Shown in pieces: positions 52,572-62,179 of a DNA stretch of 64,000 nt. Origin of the DNA: Bacteroidota bacterium (GTDB taxonomy: Bacteria > Bacteroidota > Bacteroidia > Flavobacteriales > Weeksellaceae). The stretch spans positions 62,001-126,000 of the forward strand of contig JAHIQD010000003.1 in assembly GCA_018902795.1 (NCBI GenBank). Reading direction: 5' to 3'. The notes beneath the pieces are model-generated. The model had not been told where the DNA came from, did not search any database, and saw nothing but the letters and a program-made list of their open reading frames with translations. The stretch's first letter is position 1; each line of letters opens with the position of its first letter. Made by a program: the position numbers and the translations under genes.

Positions 52572-52979
52572 TTACGCTCCGCCTTCTTTTTTCACTTCCT
52601 GTAGTTCATTGTCTTTCAGCTTTGCCTCAATCTTTTCGACCTTGATACTTTGCCGCAGAAAAGCGAACAGACTCATATATACATTCGCGACAAATACCAG
52701 CGCGAAAAAAGAAATAAGATAACCCCTCCAATCATCAAAAAGCAGCCTGTATTTAGTGATGATCAGAATAATGGCTGTTATATAATGGCTGAAACAGTAC
52801 TCACAGGTAAAGAGATAAAAAAACTTCCTTTTATAAAGTTCCCTGCATTCCTGGGATTTTTTAACACAGTATTCCCTCGGTTCTCTGAAAATTTCTTCAT
52901 GGGTAACCGTCCACGCAATACACGCAACAGGTACTGCGAGAATAAAAAGCCAGAGCATCTGTTCATAAAGGTTTTCCAT
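52572..52979 (-). CDS. Hypothetical membrane protein
   Basis: From the ATG at 52979 the protein has 135 residues; an open frame extends to 53015 but a TACTTTTG box (53001-53008) lies inside it. The protein has an N-terminal helix (LYEQMLWLFILAVPVACIAW), a region with FREPREYCVKKSQECREL, and FYLFTCEYCFSHYITAIILI followed by a third helix. The CEYCFSHY segment is an unusual pair of cysteines next to a His at a membrane edge. I do not recognise the family. It is divergent from the P-ATPase gene. Confidence 0.7.
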   Translation of the reverse strand: MENLYEQMLWLFILAVPVACIAWTVTHEEIFREPREYCVKKSQECRELYKRKFFYLFTCEYCFSHYITAIILIITKYRLLFDDWRGYLISFFALVFVANVYMSLFAFLRQSIKVEKIEAKLKDNELQEVKKEGGA

Positions 52980-53000
52980 GATAATTTTTCTTCTGAACTT

Positions 53001-53008
53001 CAAAAGTA
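53001..53008 (-). promoter_or_regulatory. -7 promoter box of the 135-residue membrane protein gene
   Basis: The minus strand reads TACTTTTG, 21 bp before the ATG. Confidence 0.45.
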
Positions 53009-53036
53009 ATGCCACAGAATTTTGGTGCTGAATTTG

Positions 53037-53062
53037 TATATTTGAGAAGAAAAATTCTCAAA
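53037..53062 (+). promoter_or_regulatory. Promoter and candidate operator of the P-ATPase gene
   Basis: TATATTTG at 53037-53044 is the -7 box. Overlapping it, TTTGAGAA (53041-53048) and TTCTCAAA (53055-53062) form a perfect 8-bp inverted repeat with a 6-bp spacer. A bound regulator here would block transcription. Confidence 0.6.
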
Positions 53063-53065
53063 AAT

Positions 53066-55057
53066 ATGTCGAAAGAATGCTGCAGCACAGACCCAAAACC
53101 AGCTAAAACTTCTACTGATAAAACATCTCATCAACATCATGAAAATGACGGACACGACCACGGACACTCACATGAACATGATGACCGGCTGGCATTTCAG
53201 CTTTTTCTCCCCGCGATAATATCTTTTACAGTTCTCCTCATCGGAATTGCTTTTGACAATCTGCTGAAACCTTATTGGTTCACAGACGGAATCCGGTTCG
53301 CACTGTATCTTGTTGCGTACATTCCGGTAGGTTTTCCGGTGATGAAAGAAGCTTTTTTAAGTATAAAAAACGGAGATTTTTTCTCTGAATTTCTTTTGAT
53401 GACCATTGCTACGGTAGGGGCGTTTTCCATCGGCGAAAATCCTGAAGGCGTGGCCGTAATGCTGTTTTACTCCATTGGTGAGGTATTTCAGACAATGGCG
53501 GTTCAGAAAGCACAAATGAATATTAAAACACTTCTCGATCAGCGTCCTGACGAGATCACAATATTGGAGAACAGTATTCCAAAAATCCTGAAAGCCGAAG
53601 ATGCTCAGATAGGACAGGTTATTCAGCTGAAACCCGGTGAGAAACTGGCGCTGGATGGCGAACTGATGTCTGAAACCGCTTCTTTCAATACGGCGGCGCT
53701 AACCGGTGAAAGCAAACCGGACACTAAAAAACAGGGCGATACTGTATTGGCTGGAATGATTAATCTGAACACGGTTTCGCTCGTAAAAATCAATACACTT
53801 TATCAGGATTCGAAACTTTCAAAAATCCTTGAAATGGTTCAGAATGCTTCTTCCCAAAAAGCCCAGACCGAACTTTTCATCAGAAAATTTGCAAAAATAT
53901 ATACGCCTATCGTAGTTTTTCTCGCCATCGGAATATGCATACTACCCTACTTTTTTGTTCACAATTATGAATTCAGGGACTGGCTTTACCGCGCATTGGT
54001 ATTTCTGGTGATTTCGTGTCCTTGTGCTTTGGTGATTTCTATTCCCCTCGGATATTTTGGCGGAATCGGTGCCGGAAGTAAAAACGGAATTTTATTTAAA
54101 GGGAGCAACTTCCTGGATATTTTGGCGAATATTCAGAATGTAGTGATGGACAAAACCGGAACGATGACCGAAGGCGTTTTTAAAGTGCAGAAAGTTTTTA
54201 TTGAAAAAGATTTTAATCAGGATGAAATTCTTCAGTTTCTGAATGTTTTGGAAAGCAAATCTACCCATCCGATCGCAACGGCTGTTCATGAATTTGTGGG
54301 CGAAATTAACCATAACATTCCCATTGAAAATCTGCAGGAAATTGGCGGTCACGGACTGAAAGGAACAATTAGCGGCAAAGAATTTCTCGCCGGAAATTTC
54401 AAACTGATGGACAAATTTAATATTCAGCATCATATCAGTCACACTGCGATTTCTGACACCTTAATTGCAATGGCTTATGACGGTAAATTCGCGGGCTATT
54501 TAACTATTTCCGATCAGATCAAAGAAGACGCGGCGGAGACGGTTGCTGAACTGAAAAAATTGGGAATCAAAACCACGATGTTGAGCGGCGACAAATCTTC
54601 AGTGGTTCTCGAAGTGGGTGAAAAAATAGGAATTACAGATACTTTCGGAGACCTTCTTCCTGAAGACAAAGTGAATAAAATTAAAGAAATTAAATCCAGA
54701 AATGAAAGTGTTGCCTTTGTTGGAGATGGAGTGAATGATGCTCCTGTTGTTGCTTTGAGTGATGTAGGCATTGCAATGGGCGGTCTCGGAAGCGATGCGA
54801 CCATTGAAACTGCCGATGTGGTGATTCAGGATGACAGACCTTCGAAAATTCCAATGGCAATAAGAATTGGGAAAGAAACAAAGAAAATAGTGTGGCAGAA
54901 TATCATGCTCGCCTTTAGTGTGAAAGCCGTGGTACTGATTCTGGGAGCCGGAGGTTTGGCTACCATGTGGGAAGCCGTTTTCGCTGATGTCGGTGTTGCA
55001 CTTCTTGCCATTCTGAATGCGGTGCGGATTCAGAATATGAATTTCTCTAAATCCTGA
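53066..55057 (+). CDS. P1B-type heavy-metal ATPase (zinc/cadmium/lead type) with His-rich N-terminus
   Basis: From the ATG at 53066 the protein has 663 residues; the frame starts at 53009 but the promoter lies inside that extension. The N-terminus is a His-rich tail with SHQHHENDGHDHGHSHEHDD instead of a cysteine-containing HMA domain. It continues with the P-type core: TGESKPD, the CPC metal motif in ISCPCALVISIP, DKTGTMTEG with the phosphorylated Asp, KSTHPIA, and GDGVNDAPV. The CPC motif and His-rich tail point to Zn/Cd/Pb export. It is divergent from the small membrane protein gene at 52979. Confidence 0.93.
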   Translation: MSKECCSTDPKPAKTSTDKTSHQHHENDGHDHGHSHEHDDRLAFQLFLPAIISFTVLLIGIAFDNLLKPYWFTDGIRFALYLVAYIPVGFPVMKEAFLSIKNGDFFSEFLLMTIATVGAFSIGENPEGVAVMLFYSIGEVFQTMAVQKAQMNIKTLLDQRPDEITILENSIPKILKAEDAQIGQVIQLKPGEKLALDGELMSETASFNTAALTGESKPDTKKQGDTVLAGMINLNTVSLVKINTLYQDSKLSKILEMVQNASSQKAQTELFIRKFAKIYTPIVVFLAIGICILPYFFVHNYEFRDWLYRALVFLVISCPCALVISIPLGYFGGIGAGSKNGILFKGSNFLDILANIQNVVMDKTGTMTEGVFKVQKVFIEKDFNQDEILQFLNVLESKSTHPIATAVHEFVGEINHNIPIENLQEIGGHGLKGTISGKEFLAGNFKLMDKFNIQHHISHTAISDTLIAMAYDGKFAGYLTISDQIKEDAAETVAELKKLGIKTTMLSGDKSSVVLEVGEKIGITDTFGDLLPEDKVNKIKEIKSRNESVAFVGDGVNDAPVVALSDVGIAMGGLGSDATIETADVVIQDDRPSKIPMAIRIGKETKKIVWQNIMLAFSVKAVVLILGAGGLATMWEAVFADVGVALLAILNAVRIQNMNFSKS

Positions 55058-55241
55058 AAGTCGGTTTCCGTCTTACAGATTTCTAATATGATTAAACACA
55101 GCTCCACTTAAGATCGTTTTATATTACAAGCTCAGCTGATTTTGCACATTCCACAAATAAAAAAGAGCTGATCGGCTTTCTCGGCGTGCATCAGGCTTCA
55201 GATTCGTAAATTTTCCTTAATTTTAGGGCAAATTTTTAAAA

Positions 55242-57383
55242 ATGAAAAGAAGAAACATATTGCTTTCGGCAATACTTTTTCCGGCAGTAATGGCTTTCGC
55301 GCAGCAATACGGCGGAATGTGGATTCCCACAGAACTCAATGAAAAGGAAATGAAAGATTTGGGAATGAAGATTTCTGCAAAACAGATTTTCGATCCCTCA
55401 AAACCAAGTATTAAAGATGCTGTAGTACAGTTCAACGGAGGCTGTACAGCGGAAATCATTTCGCCACAGGGTTTACTTTTGACCAATCACCACTGTGGTT
55501 ACGGTCAGATTCAGAAACATTCTACCGTTCAAAATGATTATCTGAGCGACGGTTTTTGGGCAAAAGACATGAACGGTGAATTGCCAAATCCTGGTGTTAC
55601 CGTTGATTTTATCGCCGATATCAAAGAAGTTACAGGAGAAGTTTTAGCGGGAACGCAAAATCTGGATGCCAAAGCAGCGCAGGATTTAATCAATAAAAAT
55701 TTAGAAACGGTAAAAGCCGGCTTCAAACTGGAATCATGGCAGAAAGTGATCATCAAACCGATGTATTATGGCAATAAATATTATGCGTATATCATCGAAA
55801 CCTACAAAGACATCCGTTTGGTAGGAGCACCTCCGCAAAGCATCGGGAAATTCGGATCTGATACCGACAACTGGGTTTGGCCGCGTCATACCGGAGATTT
55901 TTCGATGTTTAGAATTTATGCAGGAAAAGACAACAAACCTGCGGAATATTCCAAAGACAATATTCCTTATAAACCAAAACATTTCTTACCGATTTCCATT
56001 AAAGACAAACAGGAAAACGATTTTACTTTTGTTTTCGGATTTCCGGGAAGAACAACCGAATATTTACCGGCAATCGCAGTAGAAAAAGTGATGAACGAAA
56101 CCGATCCTGCAATGATTTCGGTTCGCGAAGTTGCCCTGAAAACTTTAGATGAAAAAATGCGCGTTGACGCAGCAACAAGAATTAAATATGCCTCCAAATA
56201 CGCTTCTGTAGCCAATTACTGGAAAAAATGGATTGGCGAAGTGGAAGGTTTGAAAAAATCTGACGCGGTAGGAAAAAAGAAAAAATATGAGCAGACTTTA
56301 ATTTCAAAAAACGCTCAGATTAAGCCGACTATTGATGAACTGAACCGTCTTTACACCGAACAGTCGCCGTATGCTTTAAACAAAGCGTATTATTCTGAAA
56401 CAGTAAGAAATGCTGAGACTTTCACGTTGGCTAATAATTTCTATAATTTTGTTCAGGCCACAGAATCCGAAAAAATGGATGCTAAAACGGCGGAAAACTT
56501 TAAAGCACGACTTTCAGGAATTTATACCGATTACGACGCAGTTTTAGATGCTAAAGTGACCGCAAAATTATTGGCACTTTATGTAAATAAAACACCAAAA
56601 GAATTTTTGCCGGCTGGTTTCGAACAGTATAAAGACGAAAACCAAAACCTGAAAACCATAGAAGACCTTTCGAAAAATTCTGTGATCACAGGCCGCGGCT
56701 CACTGAATGGTGCCAACACTTATTCGGACATTAATAAAGTTTTTGCTGATCAGAAAGTCTTGGTTCAGAATCTTAAAAATGATCCGTTGATGAAATTATT
56801 CGGCTCTTTGAGAGAAACTTATATGAATACCACTGATGCGAAATTCACTGCCCTTCAGGATCAGATTGATGTATTGCAGAAGAAATTCATGGCGCAGCAA
56901 ATGGAAACTGATAAAGACCGTAAATTCTTCCCGGATGCCAATTCAACGCTTCGCGTAACTTACGGGCAGGTGAAAGGTTCTAATCCAAGAGATGCAGTTT
57001 CTTACGGTTACCAGACGCATGTTGCCGGAATTATGGAGAAATATGTTCCCGGTGATTATGAATTTGATGTTCCGAAAAAATTAATCCAACTGTACAATAC
57101 CAAAGATTACGGAATTTACAAAGACAAAACGGGTGACGTTCCGGTAAACTTTACGGCAACCAACCACACGACGGGTGGAAATTCCGGAAGTCCGGCTTTG
57201 GATGCAAACGGAAATTTAATTGGTCTTAATTTCGACAGACAGTGGGAAGGAACGATGAGTGACATCAACTACGATCCTCGTTTCAGCCGAAATATCATGG
57301 TTGACACGAAATACATCCTTTTCGTTATCGACAAATATGCAAATGCAAAATGGCTGATTAATGAAATGAAAATTGTGAAATAA
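55242..57383 (+). CDS. S46 family dipeptidyl-peptidase (DPP11-like)
   Basis: The 713-residue exported protein has a signal peptide (MKRRNILLSAILFPAVMAFA) and the S46 catalytic triad: His in TNHHCGYGQI near residue 84, Asp in TDNWVWPRHTGDF and Ser in TTGGNSGSPALD. The residue that decides specificity is Arg in GLNFDRQWEGT; in Porphyromonas this position is Gly in DPP7 and Arg673 in DPP11, the Asp/Glu-specific enzyme. I therefore predict DPP11-type specificity. It trims dipeptides from peptides in the periplasm to feed amino-acid catabolism, together with the M16 peptidase and aspartase next door. Confidence 0.93.
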   Translation: MKRRNILLSAILFPAVMAFAQQYGGMWIPTELNEKEMKDLGMKISAKQIFDPSKPSIKDAVVQFNGGCTAEIISPQGLLLTNHHCGYGQIQKHSTVQNDYLSDGFWAKDMNGELPNPGVTVDFIADIKEVTGEVLAGTQNLDAKAAQDLINKNLETVKAGFKLESWQKVIIKPMYYGNKYYAYIIETYKDIRLVGAPPQSIGKFGSDTDNWVWPRHTGDFSMFRIYAGKDNKPAEYSKDNIPYKPKHFLPISIKDKQENDFTFVFGFPGRTTEYLPAIAVEKVMNETDPAMISVREVALKTLDEKMRVDAATRIKYASKYASVANYWKKWIGEVEGLKKSDAVGKKKKYEQTLISKNAQIKPTIDELNRLYTEQSPYALNKAYYSETVRNAETFTLANNFYNFVQATESEKMDAKTAENFKARLSGIYTDYDAVLDAKVTAKLLALYVNKTPKEFLPAGFEQYKDENQNLKTIEDLSKNSVITGRGSLNGANTYSDINKVFADQKVLVQNLKNDPLMKLFGSLRETYMNTTDAKFTALQDQIDVLQKKFMAQQMETDKDRKFFPDANSTLRVTYGQVKGSNPRDAVSYGYQTHVAGIMEKYVPGDYEFDVPKKLIQLYNTKDYGIYKDKTGDVPVNFTATNHTTGGNSGSPALDANGNLIGLNFDRQWEGTMSDINYDPRFSRNIMVDTKYILFVIDKYANAKWLINEMKIVK

Positions 57384-57416
57384 CACATTTTCCCTGGCGG
57401 AAAAAATACTTTTATA

Positions 57417-57444
57417 AAATCTCGTGAGAATGTTCACGGGATTT
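57417..57444 (+). terminator. Terminator of the S46 peptidase gene
   Basis: AAATCTCGTGA and TCACGGGATTT pair over 11 bp with one wobble, followed by a T-run. Confidence 0.8.
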
Positions 57445-57477
57445 TTTTATGGTTCAATGAACCGTGTTTCCAAATAA

Positions 57478-57503
57478 AAACTCCGGAACTGTTTCCGGAG
57501 TTT
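57478..57503. terminator. Second hairpin between the peptidase genes
   Basis: AAACTCCGGAA and TTCCGGAGTTT pair perfectly over 11 bp. On the minus strand it is followed by TT and then ATTTGG, so it is a possible back-up terminator for the M16 gene. Confidence 0.55.
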
Positions 57504-57653
57504 GCGTTTTCATGGTTAAAGACATTTTCTTTCAGGAAAATTAATTGTTTTAGTTTTTGCAGTACAAATTTCCGAAATTATAGCGCGCTTTGTTAGCGTT
57601 AATTCACCTTTTTTCTATTAACAGATACCAGCTAAATTTCATACTGGAATTAA

Positions 57654-57681
57654 AAAAGGTGAAACCGAAATTTCACCTTTT
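57654..57681 (-). terminator. Terminator of the M16 peptidase gene
   Basis: AAAAGGTGAAA and TTTCACCTTTT form an 11-bp stem 20 bp after the stop codon, with a T-run on the minus strand. Confidence 0.8.
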
Positions 57682-57701
57682 ATTTAATATTTTAAAATGG
57701 A

Positions 57702-60617
57702 TTAATATCCAAAGATCTCTTCAAGACTTACTTCCTGGAAAGTTCCCATCTTATTGATCGCTGCCATATCAAGATTTTCTTTTTTCCCGATAATAGCGGT
57801 GTTGTACTTCATTGGTTTCACTTCGGCATTATAAAAATTGGTTACATCTGCCAAAGTTAATTTTTCGATTTCAGCATAAATATCTTTTCTCAAATCATAA
57901 TCAACTCCCAGTTTTTTAAGATTTAACTGATTAAAGAAAATATTCGTTCTGTTGATTCTTCCTGAAGCAATCTGTTTCAAAGCTGCATTTTTTGCGTTTT
58001 CAAACTGTGCCGGAACCTGTGGTAAATTAGCCATCAGTTCATCCATTGCATTGACTGCTTGTGGAAGTTTATTGGCTTGTGTTCCGATATAAGTCGTCAC
58101 ATAATCCGGATGATTCAGGTCGGTGTTGGTAGCATAAGAAACGTACGCCGAATACGCCAAACTCTTACTTTCGCGTATTTCCTGGAAAACGATAGAAGAA
58201 AGTCCGCGTCCGAAATATTCATTAAAAACGTTTATTTTTCCGAAATTTTTCAGATTCACGTTCTGTCCTTTTCCAACCTTGCTCATTTCAGTCTGCACCA
58301 TGTCGTAATTGGTGAAATAAACTTTCCCTTCCGTCGCTGGTTCAGGATAGATTTTTTTCGCCGGAGCTTTCAGAGTTTCCTTCTCTACAAAAGATTTCGC
58401 GTACTTCTTGAATTTATTGAAATCGTTTCCGTAAAAAAAGATTTCGTAAGGCATGTTAAGCAAATCTTTAATTTTATTGGTCATTTCCTCAGATTTAACA
58501 GCTTTTAATCTGTCCTCTGAAACCACATCGGAAAACCTCGAAACCTTCCCGAATTTAGCATAATTTGAAAGCGCCGCCATAATTCTCGCCTTATCTTTTT
58601 TGGCAACTTCACGGCTTTCCAGAATGGTTTTTACATTTTCCTCATATACGGTCTGATCTGGTTTTGCATCCTGCAGCCAGTTTTTCATCAATTCAATTCC
58701 TTTAGGCATATTTTCTTCCAAACCGCTCAGTGAAATGATTAACTGATCCGGTGTTGTGCGGAAATCATTGGAAATTCCTAATTTGAAGAATTCTTTCTTT
58801 AAAGCTTCTGCAGAAAGTTTATTGGTTCCTAAATATTGAAGAACCTGAGTTGCCAATCCCAATTCCTTGTCATTATCGCTTCCGAAAGGAAAAATAAAAT
58901 GAGTCTGCGCGATATCATTGTATTTATTTTTAACGAAACTTACATTTTTACCCTCAATTTTATCGGTTTTTATCGCTTTGGAATAATCGATAAATTCAGG
59001 TTTAATTTCTGAAGATTTCTGAGTCATAATTTCCTTCAGAAATGGCGACTGCGCTTCTTTGTTGAGTTTTATCGGCGTAATTCCGGGATTTTCAACACGA
59101 ACAAGCTTATCATTTACGCCTTTTTCTTTTTTAACAACTACATAATTGTCTTTGAAAAATTCGTTGGCAAATTTCACTACATCCTCCTTAGTGATCTTTT
59201 CATACTCATTGATTTGGTTGAGTTCCTGCTCCCAGTCCTGCTTATTGATGTAGCTTCCGTAAAGTGCTGTTGCCAAACCGTCCGCAGTTTCCAGGCTTTT
59301 CATCTGCTGAATCTTCATGTCATTGATGATCGCCGGAATCAGCCAGTCCTGGAATTCGCCTTTTTTCACGAGTTCAATCTGATCCAGCAATAATTTTTTA
59401 GCATCATCTAAGCTTTGCCCGTTTTTCGGAACAATCACCATCGAAAAATTCCCGTAGGTTTTGAAAGGCGAATCATAAGCCATTGCTCTCAGGGCTTTCT
59501 GCTTTTGATTAATATTCAGATCGATCAAACCGGTTTCTCCGGAATTGGTTAAAAGATTGGCTACAATTTCTGCGAGTCTTGCATCTTTAGTTCCATAAGA
59601 ATCTGTTCTCCATGCCAACTGTAAACGTTCTGCTGAAGGACTTTTCACGGTTCTTTCAACGATTTTGGTCATGGGTTCTTCGGAAACCATTTTCTTCATC
59701 GGTAATTCTTTAAATTGAAATTCCCCGAAATACTGATCAACAAGCTTAATTGTTTTGTCAAAATCTAAATCTCCTACCAAAACCATCGCATAATTATTCG
59801 GAACATAATAAGTATCGAAATATTTATGAATAGCGACCATGGAAGGATTTTTGAGATGATCAGGCTTTCCGATCGTCGTTTGCTGACCGTTCGGATGTTT
59901 TGGGAAAAGCGCATCCATCAGCTCATAATTCACCAAACGTGAATCGTTATCCTGGGCACGGTTATATTCTTCGTAAACCGCTTCGAGCTCTGTGTGAAAT
60001 AATCTCAGGACTAATTCTGAAAACCTTTCTTTTTCAACTTTCAGCCATTTTTCAAGCTCATTGTTCGGGATATTATTTTTGTAAACCGTTTCGTCAAGCC
60101 AGGTATGGGCATTTGTTCCGGTTGCACCCAACGAAGAAATCGCTTTGTCGTACTCATTCGCAATCGCATATTTGCTGGCTTCCTGGGAAACTTCGTCAAT
60201 TTTCTTGTAGAGTTCTTTCTTTTTTTCCGGATTCTGTTCGGCTTTATGCTGCTCGTAAAGGCTTGAAATCTGATCTAAAAGCGGTTTTTCCTTTGCCCAG
60301 TCTGCAGAGGCCAGTTTTGAAGTTCCCTTGAACATCATGTGTTCCAGATAATGAGCCAAACCGGTATTGTCTGAAGGATCGTTGTTGCTTCCCGTTCTCA
60401 CCGGAATATACGTCTGGATTTTTGGGGCATCAAAGTTTTGCGCGAGATAAACTTTTAAGCCATTTTTTAAAGTATAAATTCTGACGCCGCTTTTGTCATT
60501 CACCACCGTTTCATAAGTGTAACCGGCCTTGTCGGTACTTTTTTTTGTTTCAAATTTCTGTGCATTCATCATTGTTAGCGCTCCTATAATGGTTAAAGAA
60601 GTGAGGATTTTCTTCAT
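57702..60617 (-). CDS. M16 family zinc metallopeptidase, exported, two-domain
   Basis: The 971-residue protein has a signal-like N-terminus (MKKILTSLTIIGALTMMNAQ) and the inverted zinc motif HYLEH at residues 89-93, with the third ligand in ELEAVYEEYNR. A second M16-like half lacks the HxxEH motif, as normal for full-length pitrilysin-type enzymes. It degrades peptides in a closed chamber. It starts 36 bp after the aspartase stop codon on the same strand, so the two are likely co-transcribed. The cluster with the S46 peptidase suggests amino-acid use from peptides. Confidence 0.92.
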   Translation of the reverse strand: MKKILTSLTIIGALTMMNAQKFETKKSTDKAGYTYETVVNDKSGVRIYTLKNGLKVYLAQNFDAPKIQTYIPVRTGSNNDPSDNTGLAHYLEHMMFKGTSKLASADWAKEKPLLDQISSLYEQHKAEQNPEKKKELYKKIDEVSQEASKYAIANEYDKAISSLGATGTNAHTWLDETVYKNNIPNNELEKWLKVEKERFSELVLRLFHTELEAVYEEYNRAQDNDSRLVNYELMDALFPKHPNGQQTTIGKPDHLKNPSMVAIHKYFDTYYVPNNYAMVLVGDLDFDKTIKLVDQYFGEFQFKELPMKKMVSEEPMTKIVERTVKSPSAERLQLAWRTDSYGTKDARLAEIVANLLTNSGETGLIDLNINQKQKALRAMAYDSPFKTYGNFSMVIVPKNGQSLDDAKKLLLDQIELVKKGEFQDWLIPAIINDMKIQQMKSLETADGLATALYGSYINKQDWEQELNQINEYEKITKEDVVKFANEFFKDNYVVVKKEKGVNDKLVRVENPGITPIKLNKEAQSPFLKEIMTQKSSEIKPEFIDYSKAIKTDKIEGKNVSFVKNKYNDIAQTHFIFPFGSDNDKELGLATQVLQYLGTNKLSAEALKKEFFKLGISNDFRTTPDQLIISLSGLEENMPKGIELMKNWLQDAKPDQTVYEENVKTILESREVAKKDKARIMAALSNYAKFGKVSRFSDVVSEDRLKAVKSEEMTNKIKDLLNMPYEIFFYGNDFNKFKKYAKSFVEKETLKAPAKKIYPEPATEGKVYFTNYDMVQTEMSKVGKGQNVNLKNFGKINVFNEYFGRGLSSIVFQEIRESKSLAYSAYVSYATNTDLNHPDYVTTYIGTQANKLPQAVNAMDELMANLPQVPAQFENAKNAALKQIASGRINRTNIFFNQLNLKKLGVDYDLRKDIYAEIEKLTLADVTNFYNAEVKPMKYNTAIIGKKENLDMAAINKMGTFQEVSLEEIFGY

Positions 60618-60652
60618 TGATTCTGATTGATTGTTTTTTGTTATTAATTTTT

Positions 60653-62053
60653 TTATAAATGATGCGGCTTCAGCATATTTTCGGGATCAAGGATTTCATC
60701 TAATTTTTCCTGAGAAAGAATGCCTTTTTCCAGGACTAAATTGTAAACACTCTTTCCTGTTTCCAGAGCTTCTTTCGCAATTTCAGTTGAGTTCTTGTAG
60801 CCAATATAAGGATTTAGCGCGGTAACAATCCCGATGCTGTGTTTCACCATATTAAGGCAGATTTCTTTGTTGGCGGTAATTCCGGTAATGCATTTTTCTC
60901 TTAAAGTATCCAAAGCATTCCCAAGGAAATTAATACTTTCCATAATCGAATGCGAAAGAACCGGCTCCATCACATTAAGCTGCAGCTGGCCTGCTTCGGC
61001 GGCGAAAGTTACCGTTAAATCATTTCCGATCACTTTATAGCAAACTTGATTCACTACTTCCGGAATCACAGGATTCACCTTTCCAGGCATGATGGAAGAT
61101 CCGGGCTGCATAGGCGGAAGATTGATTTCAAAAAATCCCGCACGCGGACCTGAAGAAAGCAGCCTTAAATCATTACATATCTTTGAAAGTTTCACGGCAA
61201 GTCTTTTCATTGCCGAAGAATAAATGACGTACGAACCCGTATCCGGAGTTGCTTCCACAAGATTCGGAGAGGAAACAATATGATAACCGGAAATCTGAGC
61301 AAGATTCTTCGCACACAGATTTGCATATCCTACCGGTGCATTTATCCCCGTTCCAATAGCGGTTGCGCCCATATTTATTTCTACAAAAAGATTGGCATTT
61401 CCGTTAAGTTTAGAAATATCTTCTTCCAAAGTGGCGGCAAAAGCTTCGAACTCCTGTCCCAAAGTCATCGGAACCGCGTCCTGTAGCTGGGTACGTCCCA
61501 TTTTGATGACGCTGTTAAACTCCAGTCCTTTTGCACGGAATGCGGCAATCGTATTTTTCAGCTTTTCAACCAGTTCCGCATTCATCTGAATAAGGGCCAT
61601 TTTTATTGAAGTTGGGTAAGCATCGTTGGTTGACTGCGATAAATTGATATGGTCGTTTGGCGAACAGTACTGATAATCGCCTTTTTCTTTCCCCAGTTTT
61701 TCCAGTACACGGTTGGCGATAACTTCATTGGCATTCATGTTCACCGAAGTTCCTGCACCTCCCTGAATCATATCAATCGGAAACTGGTCATGTAAATTCC
61801 CCGCCATTAGCTCGTCGCAGGTTTCTGCGATGGTATGGTATAAACTTTCTTCCAGAAGCCCCAGTTCATAATTCGTTTTTGCAGCTGCTTTTTTCACCAT
61901 CGCCAATGCTCTGATAAAATGGGGATACGAGGACAGATACTGCCCCGAAATTTTAAAATTTTCAATAGCACGCTGAGTTTGAACACCATAGTAGGCATTT
62001 GCCGGCACCTGTAAAGTACCTAACAGATCGCTTTCATTTCTGAAATTTTCCAT
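60653..62053 (-). CDS. aspA: Aspartate ammonia-lyase
   Basis: The 466-residue protein belongs to the aspartase/fumarase superfamily, with GAGTSVNMNANEVIANRVLE, LSQSTNDAYPTSIK and the catalytic-loop signature GSSIMPGKVNP. Its opening, ESDLLGTLQVPANAYYGVQT, is nearer AspA than class II fumarase. It removes ammonia from aspartate to give fumarate. It is followed by the M16 peptidase gene after 36 bp. Dipeptides freed by the S46 enzyme with Asp at P1 would feed this step. Confidence 0.93.
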   Translation of the reverse strand: MENFRNESDLLGTLQVPANAYYGVQTQRAIENFKISGQYLSSYPHFIRALAMVKKAAAKTNYELGLLEESLYHTIAETCDELMAGNLHDQFPIDMIQGGAGTSVNMNANEVIANRVLEKLGKEKGDYQYCSPNDHINLSQSTNDAYPTSIKMALIQMNAELVEKLKNTIAAFRAKGLEFNSVIKMGRTQLQDAVPMTLGQEFEAFAATLEEDISKLNGNANLFVEINMGATAIGTGINAPVGYANLCAKNLAQISGYHIVSSPNLVEATPDTGSYVIYSSAMKRLAVKLSKICNDLRLLSSGPRAGFFEINLPPMQPGSSIMPGKVNPVIPEVVNQVCYKVIGNDLTVTFAAEAGQLQLNVMEPVLSHSIMESINFLGNALDTLREKCITGITANKEICLNMVKHSIGIVTALNPYIGYKNSTEIAKEALETGKSVYNLVLEKGILSQEKLDEILDPENMLKPHHL

Positions 62054-62128
62054 AAAAATAATTTGATGAAAAGTTAAGTTAATTTGTTGAGTTTTAAAAA
62101 TAGATTTGGGATTTCTCCCTACAAAAAA

Positions 62129-62151
62129 ACGGACGAGTAAATATCGTCCGT
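62129..62151 (-). terminator. Terminator of the amidase gene
   Basis: ACGGACGA and TCGTCCGT pair over 8 bp, and on the minus strand the hairpin is followed by seven T. It lies 28 bp after the amidase stop codon. Confidence 0.85.
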
Positions 62152-62179
62152 GCTATTTAATTCAGTTTCTTTTCCGTAT

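Larger units (their letters stand above)
57384..57701. other. Intergenic region between convergent peptidase genes
   Basis: This 318-bp stretch has three hairpins (57417-57444, 57478-57503 and 57654-57681), listed separately, and no gene. Confidence 0.6.
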
